Shown here: positions 25,030 to 33,441 of the stretch, one piece after another
How positions within the stretch are numbered: the first letter of the stretch is position 1
How the letters are laid out: each line of letters begins with the position of its first letter
Source of the DNA: Treponemataceae bacterium
Lineage (GTDB): Bacteria; Spirochaetota; Spirochaetia; Treponematales; Treponemataceae
Reading direction: 5' to 3'
Length of the DNA: 51,316 nt
Assembly (NCBI GenBank): GCA_024680915.1
Contig: JAILBN010000064.1
Coordinates: 1-51,316, forward strand
Position numbers and translations under genes: made by a program
Notes under the pieces: generated by a model
Database searches by the model: none
Told to the model about the DNA's origin: nothing
The model's input: the letters and a program-made list of their open reading frames with translations, nothing else

Positions 25030-27691
25030 TTCCGCAAACTCCTCCCCAGGCACCAAAAAGCCCGCGGATACAGCACAGCTCCCCATAAGTCCCCACCTGC
25101 CTGAGATTGTGGACAACCTGAAAAGATCAGAGTCAAGGTTTCTCATACTGACGGCGGAGACTGCTGCCGGAAAATCCACAGCGGTGCCGCCTGCACTTTT
25201 AGATGCCTTCCCCGGGAAAATCCTTATGCTGGAGCCAAGAAGGCTTGCGGCCGTAGCGGTGGCTTCGCGGGTGGCGGAGCTTCTGGGAGAGGAATGCGGA
25301 GAAACTGCCGGTTACAGGCTTCACCTGGACTCCTTCATCTCAAAAAAAACACGCTTTGAGGTTATGACGGAGGCTATCCTTGTACGCATGCTGCAGGAGG
25401 ATGCTTCCCTTGAAGGCGTTTCTGTCGTGATCCTTGACGAATTCCATGAACGTTCCCTCTGGACCGATCTTTCCCTGGCCTTCCTTAAGGATACCATGCA
25501 GCTCAGGGATGACCTTTATGTTCTTATAATGTCCGCCACCATAGACACAGAAAAGCTTTCTGCCTTTCTGGGATGTCCCCACCTTCACATAGCAGGCAGG
25601 CAATATCCAGTGGAGATAGAATACCGGGCACCTGAACACAAGGATATCTGCGAAGATGTGACAGAAGCCGTGAAAGCAATTCCAGAGGACCAGAACATAC
25701 TGGCTTTTCTGCCTGGCATCAAGGAGCTTAGAAGAACGGAGGAGCTGCTCACGACCTTTGCAAAAAAAACAGACTCGGAGCTTTTCATCCTGCACAGTTC
25801 TGTTCCCGTTCAAGAGCAGAGGAAGGTGCTTTCTCCGGCGCGGCCCGGGAAACGCCGCATAATACTTTCCTCAGCCGTGGCAGAAACTTCAGTAACAGTG
25901 CCTGGAATAACATACGTGGTGGATTCCGGCCTATCACGCATAAACCGCCTGAATACAGCCACAGGCATGAACCATCTTGTGACAGAGAGTGAAAGCCTTT
26001 TTTCCGCAGAGCAGAGGGCGGGCCGCGCCGGCCGAACCGCCAAGGGAAACTGCATCCGTCTTTGGAGAGAGCAGGATATCCGGGTCAGGAATGCCCCCCT
26101 GCAGATTATGTGCACAGAGCTGATTCAGCTTGTGCTGGAATGTGCCCTTTGGGGAGTACATTCCCCGGAAGGACTTTCCTGGCTTGATCCGCCTCCTCTT
26201 TCAGCCTGGAAGGCCGCAGCCTCTTTTTTACAGCTTACAGGCTGCATAGACAAGGGCGGCCTTATAACAGTCAAAGGAAAGCTTGTTCTGAAAGCCGGAG
26301 TCCATCCCCGCATTGCCTGTATTGCTCTTGAAAGCTTGAAGGGCAATGACCAGGCTATAAAATATGCGGCAAAATACGGGCTTTCCCTTCCCAAGGGAGC
26401 CCCAGAGGATTTACAAAGACGGGAAAGGCAGCGTCTTGAAAATGAGCTGGCAAGGCGGATTCAGACCTATAGACAAGCAAATGCGGCCGAGAAAGTGACA
26501 GGCCAAGGAAAAAGTCCGCTGCCAGTAGCAGAAGGGGAGGCCGGGCTGCCTGGAATCCTATGCCTGCTGGCAGGTTTCCCTGACAGAGCGGCCTACTCCC
26601 TGGGAGAGGGGAAATATATCTTTCCATCGGGCAGACAAGCCTCTCTTTTGGACAGCGACAAAAAGCTCTTAAGCCCCAGCTTTCCCCAGTGGATAATAGC
26701 CATAGAGGCCGATGCAGGCGACAGAGAAGGCAGAATCTACAGCTTTGAGATTATTCCCCAGGAGCCTTCTTCAAGCCCCTGGAAGGAGAAGAGCCAGCAA
26801 AAGCAGACAGAGCTGACGGAAGCCTTCTCAGTCTGGCTGGAGGCAAGGACAGAGGCACGGGTATCTGTCGCCTTCGTAGACAAGCAGCACTCAAAGCTGA
26901 AAAAAATGGAAACAGTTTTTTTTGGTAAGATTCCTTTGAAGACGAAAGTTTTACCGGCATCGGCAGAAGACGCTACGGCCGCTTGGTGCAGTCTTGCCTT
27001 AGAAGAGGGCATAAGAGCCCTGCCCTGGAATGATGCCTGCAGTCGCTTTCTTGCCCGCGCTGACTTTTTCCGTCGTCACAGCAAGGGCTCAGGCGGACCA
27101 AAGGCGGAAAGCCGGCCAGAAACTGAAGAAAGCTGGGCAGAAACTGAAGAAATCCGGCCTGAAACTGAAGAAAGCCGTCCAGATAGTGAAGAAAGCTGGG
27201 CAGAAACCGAAAGAAGCACTGTTGGATCGACCAAGACCTACAAAAGTCCACAAAACCTAGAGGAAAGCCTTGCCCTTTCTGTAAAAGAATGGCTGCCACC
27301 CTTTATCAGTGCGGGCACAAGGCTGACCCCAGAAGACCTGCTTTCTGCCCTGCGCTGGAAGCTGGATGGTGACACCGTGGACAAGAATGTACCGGAGAGG
27401 CTTAAGCTTTCCAACGGCCGAAACTGCAAGGTCACCTACGAGACAAGAGACAGCCGTAAAGGCGCATCCCCTGTGATCGAGATAATAATCCAGCAGCTGT
27501 TCGGCTGCTTTACAACTCCGAAAATAATGGGAGAGCCAGTTCTTTTGAAGCTGCTCTCCCCTGCCCGCCGCCCCCTGCAGGTCACCAGCGACCTGGAGAA
27601 CTTCTGGAAAAACACCTGGCCGGAAATCTGCAAGGAAATGAAGGGCCGTTACCCAAAGCACAACTGGGACTACACAAAAGTCCAAGACTAG
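25007..27691 (+). CDS. hrpB: ATP-dependent helicase HrpB-like (DEAH family)
   Basis: About 894 residues. Motif I is TAETAAGKST (about 49-58), motif II DEFHERS (144-150), motif III SATID, motif VI QRAGRAGRTAKG. A long C-terminal HrpB-specific region follows. HrpB homologues are nucleic-acid helicases of unclear role. The linker near residues 702-736 is a seven-residue repeat encoded by a 21-bp minisatellite (27111-27215). The start overlaps the Nudix gene by 23 bases; ATG at 25007 or 25019 are both possible and the frame is open further upstream. Confidence 0.87.
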   Translation: MPPAMQDNSANSSPGTKKPADTAQLPISPHLPEIVDNLKRSESRFLILTAETAAGKSTAVPPALLDAFPGKILMLEPRRLAAVAVASRVAELLGEECGETAGYRLHLDSFISKKTRFEVMTEAILVRMLQEDASLEGVSVVILDEFHERSLWTDLSLAFLKDTMQLRDDLYVLIMSATIDTEKLSAFLGCPHLHIAGRQYPVEIEYRAPEHKDICEDVTEAVKAIPEDQNILAFLPGIKELRRTEELLTTFAKKTDSELFILHSSVPVQEQRKVLSPARPGKRRIILSSAVAETSVTVPGITYVVDSGLSRINRLNTATGMNHLVTESESLFSAEQRAGRAGRTAKGNCIRLWREQDIRVRNAPLQIMCTELIQLVLECALWGVHSPEGLSWLDPPPLSAWKAAASFLQLTGCIDKGGLITVKGKLVLKAGVHPRIACIALESLKGNDQAIKYAAKYGLSLPKGAPEDLQRRERQRLENELARRIQTYRQANAAEKVTGQGKSPLPVAEGEAGLPGILCLLAGFPDRAAYSLGEGKYIFPSGRQASLLDSDKKLLSPSFPQWIIAIEADAGDREGRIYSFEIIPQEPSSSPWKEKSQQKQTELTEAFSVWLEARTEARVSVAFVDKQHSKLKKMETVFFGKIPLKTKVLPASAEDATAAWCSLALEEGIRALPWNDACSRFLARADFFRRHSKGSGGPKAESRPETEESWAETEEIRPETEESRPDSEESWAETERSTVGSTKTYKSPQNLEESLALSVKEWLPPFISAGTRLTPEDLLSALRWKLDGDTVDKNVPERLKLSNGRNCKVTYETRDSRKGASPVIEIIIQQLFGCFTTPKIMGEPVLLKLLSPARRPLQVTSDLENFWKNTWPEICKEMKGRYPKHNWDYTKVQD
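27111..27215 (+). repeat. Coding minisatellite: five 21-bp units
   Basis: Units at 27111-27131, 27132-27152, 27153-27173, 27174-27194 and 27195-27215, consensus ending CAGAAACTGAAGAAA. Each adds seven residues of the type (S/I)(R/W)(P/A)ETEE, so copy-number change would keep the frame. Units 2 and 5 share GCTGGGCAGAAAC. Confidence 0.9.
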
Positions 27692-27856
27692 AAGGCCTTA
27701 AGAAAAGGCTGCAAGCAAATTCAACAATAAAAGCAGGCACCGGGCTGGAGCACCTTCAGTTCCCTGCGACAGCGGGGAATGAGGCGGATGAGCCGAAGTG
27801 CGCAAGACCGGGAAAGACCACAAGCTATGCCCATCAAATTTTTTCTAAAAATTTAC
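27692..27856. other. Non-coding stretch with strong small hairpins
   Basis: Between hrpB and the GntR operon. TTCCC-(9 bases)-GGGGAA at 27760-27779 and GGC-GGATGA-GCC at 27783-27794 could pair. It is GC-rich against an AT-rich surrounding. I recognise no riboswitch or known RNA; it may hold the hrpB terminator. Confidence 0.35.
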
Positions 27857-27900
27857 TTGACAATTACAACGCACTAGTGTACTATCAAACTATAACACTA
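27857..27900 (+). promoter_or_regulatory. Promoter and probable GntR operator
   Basis: TTGACA (27857-27862), 17-base spacer, TACTAT (27880-27885). TAGTGT (27875-27880) and ACACTA (27895-27900) form an inverted repeat spanning the -10 and the expected start point; CACTAGTG (27873-27879 region) is also palindromic. This is a good seat for autorepression by the YtrA-type regulator. Confidence 0.65.
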
Positions 27901-27916
27901 ACAAAGAGGAGTGCGT

Positions 27917-28282
27917 ATGGAATTTGATAAGAATGTACCCATATACATTCAAATCATGGACGAGATAAAACACCGAATTATCGCAGGAGCACTCAAAGCT
28001 GGGGATAAGGTGCCGTCCGTCAGGGATCTCGCCGAAGAACTGAAAGTCAACCCGAATACTATCGTTCGTGCCTACCAGGAGCTGGAAAGGGAAAGACTTA
28101 CAGAAACAAAAAGGGGTATGGGAACATTTATCAGAGGAGAAAAGGAATTGCAGGGAGACAAGCTGAAGGAAGAAATAGGCCTTTCTGTAGCAAAGGCCTT
28201 TATACAGAAAATGCATGATGCAGGAATAAAGGATGACGAAATCGTCTTGTTCATAAAAAAAGCAATTGATGAGGAGAATTAA
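27917..28282 (+). CDS. GntR-family regulator, YtrA type
   Basis: A 121-residue protein: winged helix with IYIQIMDEIKHRIIAGAL, KVPSVRDLAEELKVNPNTI and VRAYQELERERL, then GMGTFI and a short helical tail of about 45 residues instead of a large ligand domain, as in YtrA regulators that control ABC exporters. ATG at 27917 has AGAGGAG 5 bases upstream; an in-frame GTG lies 6 bases earlier. The ABC ATPase gene starts directly after its stop. Confidence 0.9.
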   Translation: MEFDKNVPIYIQIMDEIKHRIIAGALKAGDKVPSVRDLAEELKVNPNTIVRAYQELERERLTETKRGMGTFIRGEKELQGDKLKEEIGLSVAKAFIQKMHDAGIKDDEIVLFIKKAIDEEN

Positions 28283-28984
28283 ATGTCAACAATACTGAGA
28301 GCCGAGAATATCTCGAAAAGCTATCTGACGAAAAAAGCTCTTACAAATATATCTTTCCAGCTTGATTCAGGCCGGATTCTTGGACTGATGGGTCCCAACG
28401 GAAGCGGAAAGACGACCCTGCTGAAGATTCTGGCAGGTCTTTTACAGCCAAGCGGAGGGCAGGCCTTCGTATGCGACAGGCCCATAGGAACAGAATCAAA
28501 AAAAATAGTGTCCTTCCTCCCGGACAGGAACGTCATGTACCCCTCCATGAGGGCAAAGGATGCCATAGGCTTTTATGCCGACTTCTTTGAAGACTTTGAC
28601 AAGGACAAAGCATACAACATGCTCAAGGACATGAAGCTGGAGGCTAATGAGACTGTAAAAAGCATGTCCAAGGGAATGGTGGAGAAGCTCAACCTTATAC
28701 TGACTTTCTCACGCAACTCAAAGCTCTATATCCTTGATGAGCCGTTGGGCGGGGTGGATCCTGTAGCCAGGGAGAGAATCATCTCCACTATAATCAAGAC
28801 ATACAGCGAGGATTCTTCCATCATAATCAGCACCCACCTGGTTAACGATGTGGAATCTATTTTCGATGACGTTTGTTTCATAGGAAATGGTGAGATTATC
28901 CTGCAGGGAAGCGCGGATGAGCTTAGAAGCAGCCGCGGAAAATCAATCGACCAGATTTACGTTCAATTGTTCGCAAATGAATAA
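28283..28984 (+). CDS. ABC transporter ATP-binding protein (ABC-2 exporter)
   Basis: A 233-residue ATPase: Walker A GPNGSGKTT, signature MSKGMVEKLN, Walker B LYILDEPLGGVDP and switch His in STHLV. The weak signature (SKGM rather than SGGQ) is common in YtrB/BcrA-like exporters. It belongs to the regulator-ATPase-permease operon; cargo unknown (antibiotics, lipids or cell-wall agents in relatives). Confidence 0.9.
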   Translation: MSTILRAENISKSYLTKKALTNISFQLDSGRILGLMGPNGSGKTTLLKILAGLLQPSGGQAFVCDRPIGTESKKIVSFLPDRNVMYPSMRAKDAIGFYADFFEDFDKDKAYNMLKDMKLEANETVKSMSKGMVEKLNLILTFSRNSKLYILDEPLGGVDPVARERIISTIIKTYSEDSSIIISTHLVNDVESIFDDVCFIGNGEIILQGSADELRSSRGKSIDQIYVQLFANE

Positions 28985-29006
28985 GTGAGTTTTACAGGAG
29001 TTTCAG

Positions 29007-29795
29007 ATGAAAGCGATCATAAAACAGGATTTTTTAAGGAGAAGGAGCGGAGCTCTGATTTCCAGCCTTGTACTTCTTTTGATTAATGCCTTGGTTATAA
29101 TAGCCAATATCATCGCAAAGAATAACCCGGGCATCATAATATACAATGAATCAGGAGCAACACATTATTCCAGCAGCGGCTTCTGGGCCTTTCTGGATTT
29201 TATAACGCCGGTGGTAATGATGATAGACACGTTGGGTGTGTTTTTCTGGACCCTGGAGCAGGGAGCCTCCAACATAGGGAAAGACCTTAAAAGTGACGTG
29301 GGCTACCTCTATAAGATGGTCCCTAAATCCGGCTGGAACATTTTAGGAGGCAAACTGATCCTAGGGCTTGCGGAGTTTACCTTCTACGCCATTCAGGCTT
29401 GGATTTACCTTGTGATTATAACAAACGTAACGAAAAGCACAGGCTTTATGATAAACGGAGAACCTCTATACGGTATAGAAAGCTTTCTTCCACCCTTTAT
29501 TCTTGTGGTGGGAGCTCTGGTCCAGTTCATAACGGGAGCCACTCTTCTGGGATTCGTATCCATAGCGGCAACAGCCTTTTTGAAGAACAGAAGGTTCCGC
29601 GGTGTTCTTGTCACAATCGCCATATTCGCTCTGGCAATTTTTATTGGAAGAGTAATAGCAGGCTCCATATCAGGAATGAATCCAGAGACAATAAAAGACT
29701 CAGCCGGTTGGATAACATACGGAATAGAAATGGGCTTCTCCTGCGTCTTCTTCGTCCTTTCCTGCATCCTCTGGGAAAAGAAAGTCTCCGTCTGA
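29007..29795 (+). CDS. ABC-2 type permease
   Basis: A 262-residue membrane protein with about six hydrophobic segments (SSLVLLLINALVIIANII, FLDFITPVVMMIDTLGVFFW, PFILVVGALVQFITGATLL, GVLVTIAIFALAIFIG, among others). It follows the ATPase gene by 22 bases with AGGAGTTT before the ATG. With no signal for cargo, its partner in transport is the upstream ATPase. Confidence 0.85.
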   Translation: MKAIIKQDFLRRRSGALISSLVLLLINALVIIANIIAKNNPGIIIYNESGATHYSSSGFWAFLDFITPVVMMIDTLGVFFWTLEQGASNIGKDLKSDVGYLYKMVPKSGWNILGGKLILGLAEFTFYAIQAWIYLVIITNVTKSTGFMINGEPLYGIESFLPPFILVVGALVQFITGATLLGFVSIAATAFLKNRRFRGVLVTIAIFALAIFIGRVIAGSISGMNPETIKDSAGWITYGIEMGFSCVFFVLSCILWEKKVSV

Positions 29796-29808
29796 CGGAG
29801 CGAAAGCC

Positions 29809-29927
29809 CGACGAGCTGCGCTGGCGAACATTAATTTCGAGCTGCGCGGCTCTTTCGCATTGTGCAGCCGTCAGGTCGCCTGAGTGCTATGCCTTGACGA
29901 GCGCAGCTCTTTCGCGTTGCACAGCGC
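29809..29927. repeat. GC-rich degenerate repeats between convergent operons
   Basis: GAGCTGCGCGGCTCTTTCGC..TGTGCAGC (29839-29868) and GAGCGCAGCTCTTTCGC..TGCACAGC (29899-29927) are similar direct repeats with short stems inside; a third partial copy, GACGAGCTGCGCTGGCGA, starts near 29810. No gene is present. Confidence 0.6.
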
Positions 29928-29934
29928 ACCCCGC

Positions 29935-30657
29935 TTACAGCACACTCTGCAAAAACTGTTTTGTGCGCTCGTTCTCCGGATTCTCGAAAATCTTATCCGG
30001 ACTTCCTTCCTCAAGAATGATACCATCGTACATAAAAAGAATACGGTCAGCCACCTCACGGGCAAAGCCCATCTCATGGGTGACGCAGATCATGGTCATA
30101 CCCTCATCAGCAAGGTCCTTCATTACATTAAGAACCTCGCCCACCATCTCCGGATCCAGGGCAGATGTAGGCTCGTCAAAAAGCATAACATCCGGGTTCA
30201 TGGCAAGAGCCCTGACAATGGCGATACGCTGCTTCTGACCGCCGGAAAGGGTGGAAGGATATACATTGGCTTTCTCCGGCAGCCCGATACGCTCCAAAAG
30301 CTCCATGGCTCTTTTCTCTGCCTCTTCTTTTGTGGCAAGCTTAAGGGTCACAGGCGCAAGAGTTATGTTCTGCATAACCGTCAGATGGGGGAAAAGGTTG
30401 AAGTGCTGGAAAACCATACCCATTTTCTGCCGGTACTTGTCTATATCAGCCTTTTTGTCAGTTATGTCGGAGCCTTCAAAAAGGATGGTTCCAGCGGTGG
30501 GCTTCTCCAGAAGGTTGAGACAGCGGAGGAAAGTACTCTTCCCTGAGCCGGAAGGACCTATGATTACGACCTTCTCACCTTTTTGTATGGTGGTCGTTAT
30601 ATTCTCTAAAACAACAAAATCTTTGAAAGATTTTTTCAGATTTTTAACTTCTATCAC
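29935..30657 (-). CDS. Amino-acid ABC transporter ATP-binding protein (GlnQ-like)
   Basis: A 240-residue ATPase of the polar amino-acid type: Walker [11 protein letters not shown]-loop [13 protein letters not shown], signature LSGGQKQR, Walker [15 protein letters not shown] and His in VTHEMGFA. The start is GTG and overlaps the permease gene by 14 bases. Third gene of the operon with the permease and the permuted binding protein. Confidence 0.92.
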   Translation of the reverse strand: MIEVKNLKKSFKDFVVLENITTTIQKGEKVVIIGPSGSGKSTFLRCLNLLEKPTAGTILFEGSDITDKKADIDKYRQKMGMVFQHFNLFPHLTVMQNITLAPVTLKLATKEEAEKRAMELLERIGLPEKANVYPSTLSGGQKQRIAIVRALAMNPDVMLFDEPTSALDPEMVGEVLNVMKDLADEGMTMICVTHEMGFAREVADRILFMYDGIILEEGSPDKIFENPENERTKQFLQSVL

Positions 30658-31312
30658 TTTTTGCCATCCTCTTCTCTAACATACCGAAAAGCTTTGTGAG
30701 CCCAACAGTAAGGATAAGATATATAATCGCGCAGGTAAGAAGCGGAATCCATGCGTTATAGGTAGCATTACGTATCATGTCGCCGGCTTTGGTAAGGTCG
30801 GTCACGGCGATAAAGCTGGCCACGGAGGTCTCTTTTATAAGGACTATGAACTCACTGGCATAGGTGGGCAGTACAGCTTTTATAGCCTGGGGAAGGATTA
30901 TCTTGCGCAGGGTCTGCCAACGGCTCAAGCCCAAGGAACGGCCTGCCTCCATCTGCCCAATATCCACGCCCTGGATACCAGCCCTGAGGATTTCAGTACA
31001 ATAGGCACCGGAGTTTATTCCATATGCAAGAATGGCCACCAGAAGCCGGTCCATTCCCAATGGGGCAAAAACGACGAAATAGAAAATCATCAGCTGAGTG
31101 GCCAGGGGAATACCACGGATAACTGTGGTATAAAGCTCGGAAATGCCCCGTAGTATCTTTTTTGTGGAGATTTTCATCAGGGCGAAAAGACAGCCCAGAA
31201 CGGTTCCTATGAGGAGGGCACATACGGCTATAAGGACAGTGACTCCCAAGCCCTGGAAAATCAAATGCCAGCGTCCGCCGGCTATCATTGTATCGTAAAT
31301 AGATTGAAACAT
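30644..31312 (-). CDS. Amino-acid ABC transporter permease
   Basis: A 222-residue HisM/GlnP-type permease. The hydrophobic segment [25 protein letters not shown] leads, and [17 protein letters not shown] plus [23 protein letters not shown] (read in pieces) are the EAA loop that docks the ATPase. [18 protein letters not shown] follows. It lies between the binding protein and the ATPase on the minus strand. Confidence 0.92.
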   Translation of the reverse strand: MFQSIYDTMIAGGRWHLIFQGLGVTVLIAVCALLIGTVLGCLFALMKISTKKILRGISELYTTVIRGIPLATQLMIFYFVVFAPLGMDRLLVAILAYGINSGAYCTEILRAGIQGVDIGQMEAGRSLGLSRWQTLRKIILPQAIKAVLPTYASEFIVLIKETSVASFIAVTDLTKAGDMIRNATYNAWIPLLTCAIIYLILTVGLTKLFGMLEKRMAKSDRS

Positions 31313-31436
31313 TGCTTTTAAATTAAAAAAGGGGCAGACGAAGTCCGTGCGTCAGTCCTCAAAGGCACGCGCACTATTGAAACCGGCGCACATACAAGCA
31401 GGCCGGCAGGAACCCGTTACCCCTTACTATTTATAG

Positions 31437-32210
31437 TTATTTGCGTACTATGACAACCTGCTTGGAAGCATAATAAGCATCTGAGAAATCAACATTCTTC
31501 TTGCGCTCTTCTGTCACTGACATACCAGCAGCGATAAAATCAATGGCGCCGGAAGCAAGAGCAGGAATAAGGCTGTCGAACTCCATGTTCACAACCTCAA
31601 GCTTTTTGCCGTAGTCAGCTGCGATTCTCTGGCCCATGGTGATGTCGAAGCCTACGATATCAGCACCCTCAACATACTCAAAGGGAGGGAAGGCGGCATT
31701 TGTACCCAGCTTAACGATTTCTGTACCAGAAGAGGCGATAGCGGCAGGAATGGTGATGTTGCCGTCAACAGGCATAAAGGCGTTCACAAGCTTCTCGTAA
31801 TCACCATTGGCTTTCATATCGGCAATGGTTTTGTTTATTGAATCCAAGAGCTCTTTGTTCCCCTTTTTGATTGCTATGGCATATTCCTCAATTGCCAGGT
31901 CAAGATCAACTATCATCAGGTCAGAGTTGCGCTTTACGATCTCCTTTGCAGGAAGCTCATCAAGAACGATAAGATCAATGGCACCGTTCTTCAGGTCAAG
32001 GGCGGCATCCATACCAGTCTTGAAGCCTACGACCTTGGCATCCTTTATCTCTTCGGTAGCGAACAGCTCACCTGTGGTACCTGTCTGAACACCAATCTTA
32101 CGGCCTTCAAGATCAGCTGCCGTACTTATCACGACTTTCTCTTTTTTTCCACCTGCAAAAAGTGCACCGGCAACAAGAAGCAGACATACAACTGATAGTA
32201 TTTTTTTCAT
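31437..32210 (-). CDS. Circularly permuted amino-acid solute-binding protein (SBP_bac_3)
   Basis: A 257-residue periplasmic binding protein with a cleavable signal peptide (about 1-19; no lipobox Cys before GGKKEK). The domain halves are in swapped order. Residues 30-146 (STAADLEGRKIGVQTGTTG, LDLKNGAIDLIVLDE, EEYAIAIKKGNKELLDSIN, DYEKLVNAFM) are what normally forms the C-terminal half; residues 164-257 (EIVKLGTNAAFPPFEYVEG, GFDITMGQRIA, FDSLIPALASGAIDFIAAG, MSVTEERKKNVDFSD, KQVVIVRK) are what normally comes first. A linker (147-163) joins the old C- and N-termini. GGAGG is 5 bases before the ATG. The operon context says amino-acid uptake. Confidence 0.9.
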   Translation of the reverse strand: MKKILSVVCLLLVAGALFAGGKKEKVVISTAADLEGRKIGVQTGTTGELFATEEIKDAKVVGFKTGMDAALDLKNGAIDLIVLDELPAKEIVKRNSDLMIVDLDLAIEEYAIAIKKGNKELLDSINKTIADMKANGDYEKLVNAFMPVDGNITIPAAIASSGTEIVKLGTNAAFPPFEYVEGADIVGFDITMGQRIAADYGKKLEVVNMEFDSLIPALASGAIDFIAAGMSVTEERKKNVDFSDAYYASKQVVIVRK

Positions 32211-32271
32211 AATTTCCTCCATCCCTTTCGAAAATCACGTATAAGTCATGAAAGGGAAACTCTCTTAGATA

Positions 32272-32301
32272 AATCTACCATAACACGATATTTAACGTCA
32301 A
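32272..32301 (-). promoter_or_regulatory. Promoter candidate of the amino-acid transporter operon
   Basis: On the minus strand TTGACG, 18 bases, TAGATT, about 60 bases upstream of the binding-protein start. Confidence 0.45.
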
Positions 32302-32414
32302 TTAAAAACCGCAAATTTATGCACGTTTCAGAGGATTTGTGTATAAAAATACCACGGACTGCCATTCCCCTTGGGATAACAGCTCACAGACAGCTTGCCA
32401 GTCCTGTCTTTTCC

Positions 32415-33302
32415 TTATTTTTTCCGGCGGAAAAAGGAAAGCTTGGTTTCGCTTATCACGACGGCTATGAACATGAGGACACAGCCCACGATTCCCCGGG
32501 GCGGTATAATTTCCCCTAGGAAAATCACGCCCGAAAGGGCACCGAAAACAGCCTCAAAGGACATGAGGATGGCCGCCAGAGAGGGAGCAAGATATTTCTG
32601 GCAGACAGTCTGCAGGGCAAAAGCAACCATTGTGCTGAGGAGCCCCAGATAAAGCATTCCTGAAACCACATCCCAGCGTCCCAGAACGCTCCACTTCATT
32701 TTCCCGTCAATAAAGGGAGCCGTTATCCAGGACAGAATGGCGGCCACTATAATCTGAAGGAGAGCCAATAGCACAGGATCATCGTCCTGAGACCAACGGG
32801 CTATGAAAATTATCTGAAGGGCATAGCAGAAGCCACAGATAAGAGTAAGAACATCGCCTTTATTCATGGACAGGTCTCCTTCAAGGGACAGAAGGCCTAT
32901 GCCTGTGACAGAAAGCACAGCCGCCACCAGGCTGAAAACATCGGGGCGGCGTTTTATAAGGATCCAGTTCAAAAAGGGTACCAGTATGACGTAAACGGTG
33001 GTAAGGAAGGCATTCTTGCCAGCGGTGGTATAGTTGCAGCCTATGGTCTGGAAGGCGTAGGCCAGGAAAAGGAAGACTCCTATCCCCACACCGTGGATAA
33101 GCTCTTCTTTTTTCATGCGGATAAGCTTTTTTATGAACACAAGGGACATAACAAGCCCCGCAATAGTAAAACGGAAAGCCATCATGTGGATGGGAGGCAC
33201 ATAATCCAGGGAGTTCTTGACCACGGCAAAAGCCGCTCCCCATATAACAGTGACCAGAAGAAGCCCGGCGGATGCGGAAAAGGTTACGAGTTTTTTGTTC
33301 AT
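32415..33302 (-). CDS. EamA/DMT-family transporter
   Basis: A 295-residue protein with about ten hydrophobic helices arranged as two EamA repeats (LLLVTVIWGAAFAVVKNSLDYV with PPIHMMAFRFTIAGL, then GDVLTLICGFCYALQIIF with SFEAVFGALSGVIFLGE). Family members export metabolites or amino acids; the substrate cannot be read. It ends in a basic FFRRKK tail. There is no clear ribosome binding site before the ATG. Confidence 0.88.
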   Translation of the reverse strand: MNKKLVTFSASAGLLLVTVIWGAAFAVVKNSLDYVPPIHMMAFRFTIAGLVMSLVFIKKLIRMKKEELIHGVGIGVFLFLAYAFQTIGCNYTTAGKNAFLTTVYVILVPFLNWILIKRRPDVFSLVAAVLSVTGIGLLSLEGDLSMNKGDVLTLICGFCYALQIIFIARWSQDDDPVLLALLQIIVAAILSWITAPFIDGKMKWSVLGRWDVVSGMLYLGLLSTMVAFALQTVCQKYLAPSLAAILMSFEAVFGALSGVIFLGEIIPPRGIVGCVLMFIAVVISETKLSFFRRKK

Positions 33303-33361
33303 AGGCGAATGCTACTGAATTATCGCAGACATTTCAAGCAGTAAAGGATTATCCGCCAGCC

Positions 33362-33390
33362 TTGACAAGTAAGTTAGCTTAGGGTAATGA
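33362..33390 (+). promoter_or_regulatory. Promoter of the ATC-hydrolase-family gene
   Basis: TTGACA (33362-33367), 17-base spacer, TAATGA (33385-33390), about 50 bases before the ATG. Confidence 0.55.
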
Positions 33391-33441
33391 TATTATTACA
33401 GCACCACATCCCTGAAGAGCAGCAAAAGCCAGGAGGTTTGT

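Noticed and set aside
27781-27800. Hammerhead-like core GGATGA..GAA
   Set aside because: The required CUGAUGA and GAAA cores with three stems are not present.
29399-30238. 279-residue plus-strand frame running from the permease into the GlnQ gene
   Set aside because: It crosses two certain genes in other frames and is rich in Ser/Arg as expected of a shadow frame.
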